Shown: one piece after another, positions 18,413 to 27,531 of the stretch | How the letters are laid out: each line of letters opens with the position of its first letter | Position numbering within the stretch: position 1 is the first letter of the stretch | Source: Gelidibacter salicanalis | GTDB lineage: Bacteria; Bacteroidota; Bacteroidia; Flavobacteriales; Flavobacteriaceae | Assembly: GCF_016469035.1 (NCBI RefSeq) | Contig: NZ_JAEHJZ010000004.1 | Coordinates: forward strand, 235,173-299,172 | Direction: 5' to 3' | Length of the DNA: 64,000 nt | Position numbers and translations under genes: made by a program | Notes under the pieces: generated by a model | Seen by the model: only the letters and a program-made list of their open reading frames with translations | Databases searched by the model: none | What the model was told of the DNA's origin: nothing

Positions 18413-19276
18413 ATGCAACTATATCCTATTGAATCTGGAAATTTCAAACTCGATGGAGGTGCCATGTTTGGTGTTGTGCCTAAATCAATATGGCAACGCA
18501 CCAATCCTGCAGATGCAAATAACATGATTGATATTGCCGCGCGTTGTTTGCTGATAGAAGATGGAAACCGTCTGATTTTGGTGGATACCGGAATGGGAAA
18601 CAAGCAAAATGATAAATTTTTTGGGTATTATTATTTATGGGGAAATGATTCAATAGATAATTCTTTAAAACAGCACGGATTTCATCGCGATGACATTACT
18701 GACGTGTTTATGACGCATTTGCATTTTGACCATTGTGGCGGAAGCATTCAATGGAATAAAGACCGAACCGCGTACGAACCTGCCTTTAAAAACGCGAATT
18801 TCTGGAGCAATAAAGAGCATTGGGACTGGGCAACCCAGCCTAACAATCGTGAAAAAGCGTCCTTTTTAAAAGAAAATATCCTTCCGATGCAGGAAAGTGG
18901 CCAATTGAGGTTTACGGAACTTCCAGAAGATCGGCTGCTTAAAAATTCTGATCTGGGCTTCGCTATCTTTTTTGCCGATGGCCATACTGATAAACAAATG
19001 ATCCCACTCATCAAATATAAAGATAAAACCATCGCTTTTATGGCCGATTTACTTCCCACCGTGGGTCATTTACCCTTACCTTTTGTAATGGGTTATGATA
19101 CCCGGCCATTGTTGACCTTAGATGAAAAAGAAATCTTCCTAAAAACCGCCGCAGACGAAAATTATTATCTGTTTTTGGAGCATGATGCCCACAACCAAAT
19201 CATCACCGTACAACACACTGAAAAAGGTGTGCGCTTAGATCAAACCTATACTACACAAGACATTTTTACAAATTAA
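18413..19276 (+). CDS. MBL-fold metallo-hydrolase
   Basis: This 287-residue metallo-beta-lactamase-fold enzyme carries the two-metal motif HLHFDH at residues 102-107 and further ligands in FFADGHTDKQMIP and near FLEHDAHNQI. The NRLILVDTGMGNKQNDKFF segment and the overall size resemble the AHL-lactonase/quinone-signal hydrolase branch, but the substrate cannot be read from sequence. There is no signal peptide, so it is cytoplasmic. It lies 12 bases upstream of a subtilase and is probably co-transcribed with it and the M1 peptidase. Confidence 0.85.
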   Translation: MQLYPIESGNFKLDGGAMFGVVPKSIWQRTNPADANNMIDIAARCLLIEDGNRLILVDTGMGNKQNDKFFGYYYLWGNDSIDNSLKQHGFHRDDITDVFMTHLHFDHCGGSIQWNKDRTAYEPAFKNANFWSNKEHWDWATQPNNREKASFLKENILPMQESGQLRFTELPEDRLLKNSDLGFAIFFADGHTDKQMIPLIKYKDKTIAFMADLLPTVGHLPLPFVMGYDTRPLLTLDEKEIFLKTAADENYYLFLEHDAHNQIITVQHTEKGVRLDQTYTTQDIFTN

Positions 19277-19288
19277 TACATAGATCAC

Positions 19289-20905
19289 ATGAAATTATTT
19301 AAATCATTCGCTATTGCTGCTTTTGCGGCAACCACGCTTTTTAATTGTAGTTCTTCCACAGGTGTTGTTTCTACACCAATGGAAAATATAGACACACTAC
19401 CCTTAAAAACGTCTGAACTAACCGAGGCTGAAAAGCACCATTGGGGACATTTAGACCTTAAAAATGACACCATTCCTGGGATGAGTGTGGATAGAGCTTA
19501 CGATGAAATTATAAAAAACAGAAAAGGTACTACTACCATAGTTGCGGTTATCGATTCAGGCATTGACATTGATCATGAAGATTTGCAAGGAGCTATCTGG
19601 ACAAATACCAAAGAAATTCCTGGCAACGGAAAAGACGATGATAAAAATGGATATATTGATGATATCCACGGGTGGAATTTTCTGGGCGATGGGTATGATG
19701 AGCAATTGGAATATGTGCGTTTATTGGCAAGTGGTAATACAGCACACCCAAGATATGCAGAAGCAAAAGCAGAGCGTCAGTCAGAATATGACAAATATGT
19801 GGGCATCAAAACCAACTATGAGCAGTTTTTACAACAAATAAAAAATGCTGATGATGCCTTAGAAAGAGAAACAAAAAAGAGTAATTATACCAAAGCAGAT
19901 GTAGATGCTCTTAACACCAGTAATCAAACACTTCAACAATATATTGCTGTGGCAAAATATGTGTACAGTTTAGATTTCGATACGTTAAAAAAGGCTACTA
20001 AAGAGCTTACCCAAGGCTTGGTGGATATTACAGACCGTCTGAATTACAATCTGAATGTAGATTTTAAAGGTCGTAAAACAGGTGACAATCCTGATGACAT
20101 GACTGAAAAATACTATGGTAACAACAACGTAAAACCTGTAAAAGCTTCTGAAAGCCACGGGACACATGTGGCTGGAATTATTGCAGCTGTAAGAAACAAT
20201 GGAAAAGGTGGTAATGGCGTGGCCAACAATGTCAAAATCATGAGCATTAGAGCGGTTCCCAACGGCGATGAATATGATAAAGACATTGCTTTAGCTATAA
20301 GATATGCTGCAGATAATGGCGCAAAGGTAATCAACACCAGTTTTGGTAAATACTATTCGCCACACAGCGACTGGGTGAGAGAAGCGATTGTATACGCAGC
20401 TTCTAAAGATGTTTTAATTGTGAATGCAGCAGGAAATGAAGGGGCTGATTTAGATACCAAAGAGGTGTATCCCAATGATGCTATTGGCACAGGTCCTGAA
20501 GTTGCCGATAACTTTATCAGCGTGGGATCTTTAGACCCAAAATACGGTTCAGGTTTGGTGTCAGGATTTTCAAATTATGGAAAGATAAACGTTGATATTT
20601 TTGCGCCAGGCGGCGAAATTTACTCAACCTTTCCCAACAATGATTACAAAACTATCGGTGGTACCTCAATGGCGTCTCCAGGCGTGGCCGGAATTGCAGC
20701 GTTAATACGTTCTCAATATCCAAAATTAACCGCACCACAGGTTAAGAAAATCATTATGGATTCTGGTTTGGCATTAACTACGAAGGTGGTTGTAGGTGGC
20801 GATCCATCGCAAATAAAGCCCTTCAGCGCCCTGTCTAAATCACAAAAAATTGCCAACGCTTACAATGCTTTAATCTTAGCGGCACAAGTGGCAAAAAACC
20901 TTTAA
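19289..20905 (+). CDS. S8 (subtilisin-family) peptidase, predicted lipoprotein
   Basis: The 538-residue protein begins with a lipoprotein signal ending in LFNC (Cys20), so it should be anchored in the envelope. The subtilase triad is Asp89 (AVIDSGID), His290 (ESHGTHVAG) and Ser460 (GGTSMASPG). About 200 residues separate Asp and His, roughly three times the spacing in classical subtilisin. This insert includes a charged helical stretch at about 160-260. It sits 15 bases before an M1 peptidase gene, which suggests joint extracytoplasmic protein breakdown. Confidence 0.93.
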   Translation: MKLFKSFAIAAFAATTLFNCSSSTGVVSTPMENIDTLPLKTSELTEAEKHHWGHLDLKNDTIPGMSVDRAYDEIIKNRKGTTTIVAVIDSGIDIDHEDLQGAIWTNTKEIPGNGKDDDKNGYIDDIHGWNFLGDGYDEQLEYVRLLASGNTAHPRYAEAKAERQSEYDKYVGIKTNYEQFLQQIKNADDALERETKKSNYTKADVDALNTSNQTLQQYIAVAKYVYSLDFDTLKKATKELTQGLVDITDRLNYNLNVDFKGRKTGDNPDDMTEKYYGNNNVKPVKASESHGTHVAGIIAAVRNNGKGGNGVANNVKIMSIRAVPNGDEYDKDIALAIRYAADNGAKVINTSFGKYYSPHSDWVREAIVYAASKDVLIVNAAGNEGADLDTKEVYPNDAIGTGPEVADNFISVGSLDPKYGSGLVSGFSNYGKINVDIFAPGGEIYSTFPNNDYKTIGGTSMASPGVAGIAALIRSQYPKLTAPQVKKIIMDSGLALTTKVVVGGDPSQIKPFSALSKSQKIANAYNALILAAQVAKNL

Positions 20906-20920
20906 TAAAACCTTTCTCAA

Positions 20921-22810
20921 ATGAAATTTAGTGCTTTAACTCTTGGTTTTCTTTTGATGATGTCTTCTTTTAACGGACAATCCCAAAATAAAATAACTCC
21001 ATTCTCTAACCCCTATTATTGGCAGCAACATGTAGATTATACGATGGTTATTGATATGGATGTGGAGACCTACAAATATTCAGGAACCCAAAAATTAGTC
21101 TATACCAACAATTCTCCTGATGTATTGCACAAGGTATTTTATCATTTATATCCCAACGCTTTTCAACCGGATAGCGAAATGGATGCACGCTTAAAAAGTA
21201 TTGCAGATCCTGATGGGCGTATGGTCAATAATTTAGGAACCAAAGCAGATCCTATCTACGAAAGTAGAATCAGCAAGTTGGGTCCAGATGAATTTGGCTA
21301 TATCAAGGTAAACACTTTGCTTCAAAATGGTACACCAGTAACTCACGAAACTCAAGGCACCATTTTGATGGTCACCTTAAATGAACCCATTCAACCAGGC
21401 GAAAAGGTAACCTTTGATATGGTTTTTGATGCACAAGTGCCCTTGCAAATCCGCCGTTCTGGAAGAAACAGCAAAGAAGGGGTGGCCTTATCTATGGCGC
21501 AATGGTATCCTAAACTGGCAGAATATGATGATGAAGGTTGGCATGCCGACCCCTATATTGCAAGAGAATTTTATGGCGTTTGGGGCGACTTTGACGTTAA
21601 GATTACCATCGATAAAAATTATACCATTGGAGGCACAGGCTACCTTCAAAACCCTAACGACATAGGACACGGGTATGAAACCGAAAAGTTAAAAAAGGAA
21701 AAAGGAAAAACCTTAACCTGGCATTTTAAAGCGCCCAATGTACACGATTTTACCTGGGCAGCAGATACGGATTATATCCACGACAAACTTCAAATGGAAA
21801 ATGGACCCATGCTCCATTTTTTATACAAAAGTACCATGCCGGCAGAGAAGCTGGAAAACTGGAAAAAATTACAGCCCATTACACAGCAATTGATGGAATA
21901 TTTCAGCGCACATGTAGGTGAGTATCCTTATGATCAATATTCTGTGATACAGGGTGGAGATGGGGGCATGGAATATGGCATGAGCACCCTTATTGTGGGC
22001 GAAGGTACTTTAAAGGGGTTGATCAGTGTAACGGCTCATGAACTGGCACATAGTTGGTTCCAATTTGTATTGGCTAACAATGAAAGCAAACATTCTTGGA
22101 TGGACGAAGGGTTTACCAGCTATATTCAAGATAGAGCCTTAGACGCCATTAACGGTACCAACAGTGATAATCCGTTTGCGGGCTCATACCGCTCTTATAT
22201 TTCTTTAGCCAATTCTGACAGAGAACAACCTCAAGGCACGCATTCTGACCGTTATATATACAATCGTGCGTATTCTATTTCAGCCTACAGTAAGGGCACC
22301 TTATTTTTATCGCAATTGGGCTATATTATTGGTGAAGACAACCTTGATAAAACCATCAAGCGGTATTATAAAGAATGGGCGTTTAAACACCCAAAACCAT
22401 TGGATGTCATCAGAGTAGCTGAAAAAGTTTCAGGCCTTGAGCTCGATTGGTATTTGATGGACTGGACGCAAACTACCAACACGATAGATTACGCAATTAA
22501 AACAGTAGATTCAGAAGACGACAAGACCACAGTTACACTTGAACGCATAGGGTTAATGCCCATGCCTTTAGATATTGAAGTGACTTATGCCGATGGTACA
22601 ACCGCCCAATTTAACATTCCGTTGCGTATGATGCGTGGTGCTAAACCCGTAGCAACTACAACCACAGTATTGCCAAATTGGGCGTGGACACATCCAAATT
22701 ATACCTTTGACATTCAAAAACCTAAAAGTGCCATAACCTCGATTACCATAGACCCAAGAGGTTATATGGCAGATGTTAAAAGGGAAAACAACGTAATGAC
22801 CGTTAATTAG
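20921..22810 (+). CDS. M1 family metallopeptidase
   Basis: This 629-residue secreted zinc aminopeptidase-like protein has a signal peptide (about 1-21, MSSFNGQSQ cleavage region). The zinc motif is HELAH at residues 373-377, and the third ligand is Glu396 in WMDEGF, the canonical 18-residue spacing. The substrate loop GGMEYGMST takes the place of the GAMEN exopeptidase motif and retains its glutamate. It follows the subtilase by 15 bases and is followed by a terminator hairpin, so it closes that operon. Confidence 0.93.
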   Translation: MKFSALTLGFLLMMSSFNGQSQNKITPFSNPYYWQQHVDYTMVIDMDVETYKYSGTQKLVYTNNSPDVLHKVFYHLYPNAFQPDSEMDARLKSIADPDGRMVNNLGTKADPIYESRISKLGPDEFGYIKVNTLLQNGTPVTHETQGTILMVTLNEPIQPGEKVTFDMVFDAQVPLQIRRSGRNSKEGVALSMAQWYPKLAEYDDEGWHADPYIAREFYGVWGDFDVKITIDKNYTIGGTGYLQNPNDIGHGYETEKLKKEKGKTLTWHFKAPNVHDFTWAADTDYIHDKLQMENGPMLHFLYKSTMPAEKLENWKKLQPITQQLMEYFSAHVGEYPYDQYSVIQGGDGGMEYGMSTLIVGEGTLKGLISVTAHELAHSWFQFVLANNESKHSWMDEGFTSYIQDRALDAINGTNSDNPFAGSYRSYISLANSDREQPQGTHSDRYIYNRAYSISAYSKGTLFLSQLGYIIGEDNLDKTIKRYYKEWAFKHPKPLDVIRVAEKVSGLELDWYLMDWTQTTNTIDYAIKTVDSEDDKTTVTLERIGLMPMPLDIEVTYADGTTAQFNIPLRMMRGAKPVATTTTVLPNWAWTHPNYTFDIQKPKSAITSITIDPRGYMADVKRENNVMTVN

Positions 22811-22828
22811 CACCCGATCATAAATTAT

Positions 22829-22859
22829 AAAAAACCGTTTTTAATCAAGCGGTTTTTTT
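22829..22859 (+). terminator. Terminator after the M1 peptidase gene
   Basis: AAAAACCG pairs with CGGTTTTT across a 12-base loop and ends in a T7 run, 19 bases after the stop codon. Confidence 0.75.
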
Positions 22860-22871
22860 ATGAAACCTAAT

Positions 22872-22879
22872 TACCTTTG
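22872..22879 (+). promoter_or_regulatory. Promoter element abutting rnpA
   Basis: TACCTTTG fits TAnnTTTG and ends six bases before the rnpA ATG at 22886. Transcription would then begin at or next to the start codon, which predicts a leaderless mRNA. Confidence 0.4.
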
Positions 22880-22885
22880 GGTCCT

Positions 22886-23269
22886 ATGGAGCAGTCGTAC
22901 AAAAAAATAGAAAAGCTTAAAAGCGAGAAGCTTATTGAAAAGCTATTTGCTGAAGGTAAGTCTGTTGTTGCATACCCCTTACGACTTGTGTATTTAAAGA
23001 CCAGCTTTGATGATGCTGCAATTGTAAAGGCGGGCGTATCAGTAAGTAAACGGAATTTTAAAAAAGCAGTCCAGAGAAACAGATTAAAACGCTTGATGAG
23101 AGAGGCTTACAGGCTCAATAAATCAGCCTATTTTAACAACATTACGGAGCAATATGCGTTTATGATTTTGTATACGGGGAAGTCTGATAGCGATTTTAAA
23201 ACAGTTTCGAAAAAAATGAATACCTTGATGGATGCTTTCTTAAAAAAAGAATCACAGCCTAAACCCTAA
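22886..23269 (+). CDS. rnpA: Ribonuclease P protein component
   Basis: RnpA is the protein subunit of RNase P, which trims the 5' leader of tRNA precursors. The RNA-binding RNR-like helix is visible as VSVSKRNFKKAVQRNRLKRL with MREAYRLNK after it, and the N-terminal KIEKLKSEKLIEKLFAEGKS is typical. The reading frame can be extended to a TTG at 22877, but that codon overlaps a promoter-like TACCTTTG, so the ATG at 22886 is preferred. rpmH is not adjacent. The next gene follows after 18 bases. Confidence 0.93.
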   Translation: MEQSYKKIEKLKSEKLIEKLFAEGKSVVAYPLRLVYLKTSFDDAAIVKAGVSVSKRNFKKAVQRNRLKRLMREAYRLNKSAYFNNITEQYAFMILYTGKSDSDFKTVSKKMNTLMDAFLKKESQPKP

Positions 23270-23287
23270 ACTTTTGACCCTTAGATT

Positions 23288-24922
23288 ATGAAAAAGTTAT
23301 TGACAAAAAGAATAGTACTCCCTATTCTTATCGGTGTTTTATTTATAACCGGATCAGCATTTAAAGGTGATTTTTTTGAGATTGCCAAACAAATTGAAAT
23401 CTTCACCACTTTGTTTAAAGAGGTCAACATGAATTATGTGGACGACACAAATCCTGCAGAGTTGATGGATACCGCCATTAAAAGCATGCTTCAAGATTTG
23501 GATCCTTACACAAATTTTTACAATGAACAGGATGTAGAAGAATCTAGAATCAACAATACGGACGATTATACAGGTATTGGAGCCAGTGTGTTAACTTTAA
23601 AGGATAAGCTGGTCATCTTGGAGCCTTATAAAGATTTTCCTGCGGATAAAGCCGGATTAAAGGCTGGCGATGAAATTATAAAAATAGATCAAACCGTGGT
23701 GGCAGATTTTAATGATGATGCGGGCAATTTATTACAAGGTACCGCTGGTACATCCGTAGAAGTCACCTATTTGCGTCAAGGTAAAACACAAACGGCCAGT
23801 ATTCAAAGAGAAGCTGTAGAAATACACGCCGTACCCCATTATTCTATGGTTGATGATAAAACAGGCTATGTGGTGTTGCGAAAATTCAATGAAAAAGCAT
23901 CAGCCGAAACTATCAATGCGGTTCGGGTATTAAAAAGTCAAGGTGCCAAACAAATCGTTTTAGATCTTCGAGGTAATTTGGGCGGATTGCTCAATGAAGC
24001 CGTAAACATCACCAATATTTTTGTACCTAAAAATCAATTGGTGGTCACCACAAAATCAAAAGTTGATAAGTACAATAAAACCTATTATACCCAAAAAGAA
24101 GCCATTGACACTGAGATTCCATTAGTGGTTCTTATTGACGGTAGAAGTGCTTCTGCCAGTGAAATTGTTGCGGGTGCATTACAAGATTTGGATAGAGCAG
24201 TGGTAGTAGGGGCCAGAAGCTTCGGTAAAGGCTTGGTACAGCGTCCAAAAGCCTTGGTTTATGGTACCCAAATGAAAATTACCATCTCGCGGTATTACAC
24301 ACCTTCAGGACGCAGCATCCAATCTTTAGACTATTGGAATAGAGACGAATTTGGAAAAGCTACCCGTGTAAAAAAAGAAAATTACACCGCCTTTAAAACC
24401 AAACGAGGCAGAACTGTTTATGACGGCGGCGGTATACAACCAGATGTCGAGTTAGACATTACTAAATTAAGTCCGATTACGTCTGCCATTGTCAATGACT
24501 TTCTTATTTTTGACTTCGCTACAATGTATTATTATTCTCATGACGTTAAAGATTTAAATTCTTTCAAACTGACGGACGCTGATTTCAATGCTTTTAAAAC
24601 CTTTTTAAAGGATAAAAATTTCACCTTTGAAACCAAGACCGAAAAAGCATTTGACGATGCGCTAACAGTGGCAACTGATGAAGAGCTACAGAGTGTTATA
24701 GATACACAATATACTGACTTATTAAAGTCTTTGTCCGCTTATAAGACCAAAGCTATTGACGACAATAAAACCCAGCTTATGGGCCTATTGTCTGAAGAAA
24801 TCGTAAAACGCTATTTCTATAGAGAAGGGATGTATGCGTATTATATTTCAAACAATACAGAAATTAGAAAAGGGACAGACATCCTTAAAAGCCCTTCAAC
24901 TTATTTAGGCTATCTTCAATAA
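23288..24922 (+). CDS. S41 family C-terminal processing peptidase
   Basis: This 544-residue periplasmic Ctp/Prc-type protease has an N-terminal signal anchor (about 7-25), a PDZ domain (about 95-170, YTGIGASV with AGLKAGDEIIKID), and the Ser-Lys catalytic core. The Ser is in GRSASASEIVAGALQD (about 287-291) and the Lys in RSFGKGLVQ (Lys314). A helical C-terminal extension of ~150 residues follows. It degrades or trims envelope proteins. It lies 18 bases after rnpA and may share that transcript. Confidence 0.93.
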   Translation: MKKLLTKRIVLPILIGVLFITGSAFKGDFFEIAKQIEIFTTLFKEVNMNYVDDTNPAELMDTAIKSMLQDLDPYTNFYNEQDVEESRINNTDDYTGIGASVLTLKDKLVILEPYKDFPADKAGLKAGDEIIKIDQTVVADFNDDAGNLLQGTAGTSVEVTYLRQGKTQTASIQREAVEIHAVPHYSMVDDKTGYVVLRKFNEKASAETINAVRVLKSQGAKQIVLDLRGNLGGLLNEAVNITNIFVPKNQLVVTTKSKVDKYNKTYYTQKEAIDTEIPLVVLIDGRSASASEIVAGALQDLDRAVVVGARSFGKGLVQRPKALVYGTQMKITISRYYTPSGRSIQSLDYWNRDEFGKATRVKKENYTAFKTKRGRTVYDGGGIQPDVELDITKLSPITSAIVNDFLIFDFATMYYYSHDVKDLNSFKLTDADFNAFKTFLKDKNFTFETKTEKAFDDALTVATDEELQSVIDTQYTDLLKSLSAYKTKAIDDNKTQLMGLLSEEIVKRYFYREGMYAYYISNNTEIRKGTDILKSPSTYLGYLQ

Positions 24923-25000
24923 AATTCCGGTGGTCATTTGATAACCTTTGGAGAGATTCCAAAGGTGTGAAATTTTGGTTACTTGGGTTTCGCAAATTAT

Positions 25001-25444
25001 TCAGTCTTTTATCATCCCAATATGTGGAATACCATCCTCAAAATATACATCTCCAATTTCTTTAAATCCTAAAGTATTATAGAAGTTTTTTAAATGCGCT
25101 TGGGCTGAAATTTTAATTTTAGTTTCGTTATACCGCTTTTCAATTTCATTTATGGAAGCTTCCATAATAGTATATCCATATTTTAAATGGCGTTCTTCAG
25201 CTTTCACTAATACGCGCCCAATGCTCGCATGTTCAAAATAATCGTCGGGTTTAAAAATACGCGTGTACGCTACAATTTTATGATCTTTATACCCTAATAC
25301 ATGTAAGCCATTTTGGTCTTTATAATCGAGATCCTGATAGACACAGTTTTGCTCCACCACAAAGATCTCGCTGCGCAATTGTAAAATAGCATAAAGCTCA
25401 TCAATAGTGAGTTCTTTAAAGGTTTTAGTGCTAATAGTTAACAT
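25001..25444 (-). CDS. GNAT family N-acetyltransferase (ElaA-like)
   Basis: This 147-residue protein matches the ElaA-type GNAT acetyltransferases. LRSEIFVVEQNCVYQDLDYK forms the N-terminal signature, and SIGRVLVKAEERHLKYGYTI is the acetyl-CoA loop region. The C-terminal ends with FYNTLGFKEIGDVYFEDGIP. The acceptor substrate is unknown. It is downstream of the CDF transporter on the same strand with a 29-base gap. Confidence 0.85.
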   Translation of the reverse strand: MLTISTKTFKELTIDELYAILQLRSEIFVVEQNCVYQDLDYKDQNGLHVLGYKDHKIVAYTRIFKPDDYFEHASIGRVLVKAEERHLKYGYTIMEASINEIEKRYNETKIKISAQAHLKNFYNTLGFKEIGDVYFEDGIPHIGMIKD

Positions 25445-25473
25445 TTCTTGATGGTGTATTTTTAAATTATTTA

Positions 25474-26373
25474 TTAATCCTGGACAATAATTTCTTTAGG
25501 GTCTTTTTTATTGAATTCTGGTTGAATATTCACATGATTAATTTCAAATTGCTCATGCAGGACCGTTTCAATCTCATGTAAAATGGTATCAAATTCAGAC
25601 AAACTAATGTCTTCCTTAAATTCTAAATGTGCTTCCAAATGCAGTTCATCATCATTCAAACACCAAATATGTACATGGTGCAATCTATTCACCTTAGAAA
25701 GTTGATGGACCACTCTCACCACATCTTTAATATCAATATGGTCTGGCGTAAACAACATCAACATTTTTGAAGATTTGATGAGCAAATCAAACCCTACCCA
25801 AATTAAATAAAGCGCAATTAAAAAGGTAAGGACACTATCTACCCAAAACCACTCGTAAAACTTCATCAATAAACCACCAATCAATACGGCTACACTCGCC
25901 AACATATCGGTGAGCAGATGTAAGTAGGCCGAACGCATGTTCAAATTGCTCTGTGCATCTTTTTTAAGCAATAACACGCTAAAACCATTGGCTATAATAG
26001 CAATAAATGCCAGCCAAATTACTAAAGCTGTTTCAATGGGCTGCGGATTCTGGAACCGCTTAATAGCCTCTATTATTAATAGAATGGCAACAATAACCAA
26101 CGTAGAAGCATTGATAAAAGCGGCTAAAATCTCAGCGCGTTTATACCCAAAGGTTCTATGGAAAGAAGCTTTTTGTTTTGATAGTTTAGAAGCTACATAG
26201 GTAACAATTAAAGAAATAACGTCACTAAAATTATGGAGCGCATCACTTAATAAGGCCAAACTTCCTGAAAGTAAACCACCCACAATTTGTGCCGCGGTAA
26301 TCAGGATGTTCAGCAAAATAGAAATCACTAAATTTCTATGCTTCTTATCAGGATGTGAATGGTTATGGCCCAT
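25474..26373 (-). CDS. Cation diffusion facilitator family transporter
   Basis: This 299-residue inner-membrane protein exports divalent cations, most often Zn2+, in exchange for protons. It has a His-rich N-terminus (MGHNHSHPDKKH) and six predicted helices. The metal-site motifs are DALHNFSDV in helix 2 and HLLTDMLAS in helix 5. The C-terminal cytoplasmic domain (about 210-290) contains HHVHIWCLNDDELHLEAHLE, a typical metal-regulatory fold. rpiB ends 3 bases before its start, so the genes form one minus-strand operon. Confidence 0.92.
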   Translation of the reverse strand: MGHNHSHPDKKHRNLVISILLNILITAAQIVGGLLSGSLALLSDALHNFSDVISLIVTYVASKLSKQKASFHRTFGYKRAEILAAFINASTLVIVAILLIIEAIKRFQNPQPIETALVIWLAFIAIIANGFSVLLLKKDAQSNLNMRSAYLHLLTDMLASVAVLIGGLLMKFYEWFWVDSVLTFLIALYLIWVGFDLLIKSSKMLMLFTPDHIDIKDVVRVVHQLSKVNRLHHVHIWCLNDDELHLEAHLEFKEDISLSEFDTILHEIETVLHEQFEINHVNIQPEFNKKDPKEIIVQD

Positions 26374-26376
26374 GGA

Positions 26377-26811
26377 TTATTGATCCACAGGAATCTTTTT
26401 GATACGGTTTTCGTGACGTCCACCTTCAAAAGCGGTATTTAAAAATGTATCTACCATTTCAATGGCTTGTGGCAGGGCCGTAAAGCGGGATGGAATACTC
26501 AAAATATTAGCATTATTATGCTGTCGTGCCAACGCCGCAATTTCTTTACTCCAACATAACGCTGAACGCACCCCTTGGTGTTTATTTGCGGTCATATTGG
26601 CGCCGTTACCGCTACCGCAGATAATAATTCCAAAATCTACCGTCTTATCCTCAACATCCTTAGCTACGGGATGTACAAAATCAGGATAGTCTACACTATC
26701 ATTGGTATTGGTTCCGTAATTTTTAACCACGTAATCTTTCTTTTCTAAATGCTTCATAATAGCCTCTTTGTACTCCGTACCAGCGTGATCATTACCAATT
26801 GAAATTTTCAT
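26377..26811 (-). CDS. rpiB: Ribose-5-phosphate isomerase B
   Basis: RpiB interconverts ribose-5-phosphate and ribulose-5-phosphate in the pentose phosphate pathway. The N-terminal GNDHAGTEYKEAI and the catalytic-Cys loop IICGSGNGANMTANK (Cys about residue 66) are diagnostic, followed by RSALCWSKEIAALARQHNNA. At 144 residues it is full length. It is the first gene of a three-gene minus-strand operon and is divergent from rnr across a long AT-rich gap. Confidence 0.95.
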   Translation of the reverse strand: MKISIGNDHAGTEYKEAIMKHLEKKDYVVKNYGTNTNDSVDYPDFVHPVAKDVEDKTVDFGIIICGSGNGANMTANKHQGVRSALCWSKEIAALARQHNNANILSIPSRFTALPQAIEMVDTFLNTAFEGGRHENRIKKIPVDQ

Positions 26812-27531
26812 ATATGTTGTGTTTTGTTTCGTGGATAAAGTTACTAAATGCTCTTAAATAAAAGGATATATTTATACATCTATATAGTAGGACAGAACAC
26901 GTTGTTAACAACCCTCAAAGTTCTATTCATTACTTGTTAATATCTTGTAGCTAATTTCTAACATTAAAATTTTTATAAACCAGTTATTTTTACAACCAAG
27001 CTTACAAACATCAATTCCTAAAATTTAAGCCATTTTCTTCTGTTTACTTATCATTATCAAAAGAGGCTGCTGTAAACATAAAAATAGAATAATCTTATCA
27101 TGAAAAAGTAAGTATTTAGGGTTATCAACAGTTGTTAATAACAATGAAAATTAACCTTAAAATCAGCGTATTCGGATCAGATAACCTGTTAACTTCATCA
27201 TAACAAAATGTCAACTACAGACTTTCAAAGCAAAACCTAAAAAAGTTATAACGGCTATTAACATCCCATCATAACCATCATTATTTTTTTTAAATTTAAA
27301 GAAAAGCTTATTATAATATATACTATTGTGGATAACTGTTTTAAAACCCAAGTTTAGAGTTTGTAAAAAGTTGCAAGGATTGACTTTTCTTAAATTTGAT
27401 GTAAAGGAAACTTTCATTTAATATATAAATTGTAGTTTTGTAAAAACTTAATTACCAATCTTCTCCTTTAATTGAGTTACAAATAACAGAATTTCGTTTA
27501 ACTTTAGAAATTCAATATGATTACATTATAA
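26812..27531. other. Candidate chromosomal replication origin region
   Basis: This 720-base gap between divergent rpiB and rnr holds no plausible gene and is very AT-rich. It contains a perfect DnaA box in reverse (TGTGGATAA, 27327-27335) and one-mismatch boxes CGTGGATAA (26830-26838) and TTATCAACA (27122-27130). A 12-bp palindrome GTTGTTAACAAC lies at 26901-26912. Two parS-like palindromes lie 17-19 kb to the right. These features fit an oriC, but dnaA is not adjacent and no skew was computed, so the call is a hypothesis. Confidence 0.4.
27433..27440 (+). promoter_or_regulatory. Predicted -7 promoter element for rnr
   Basis: TAGTTTTG matches TAnnTTTG about 90 bases upstream of the rnr start codon. 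Confidence 0.4.
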
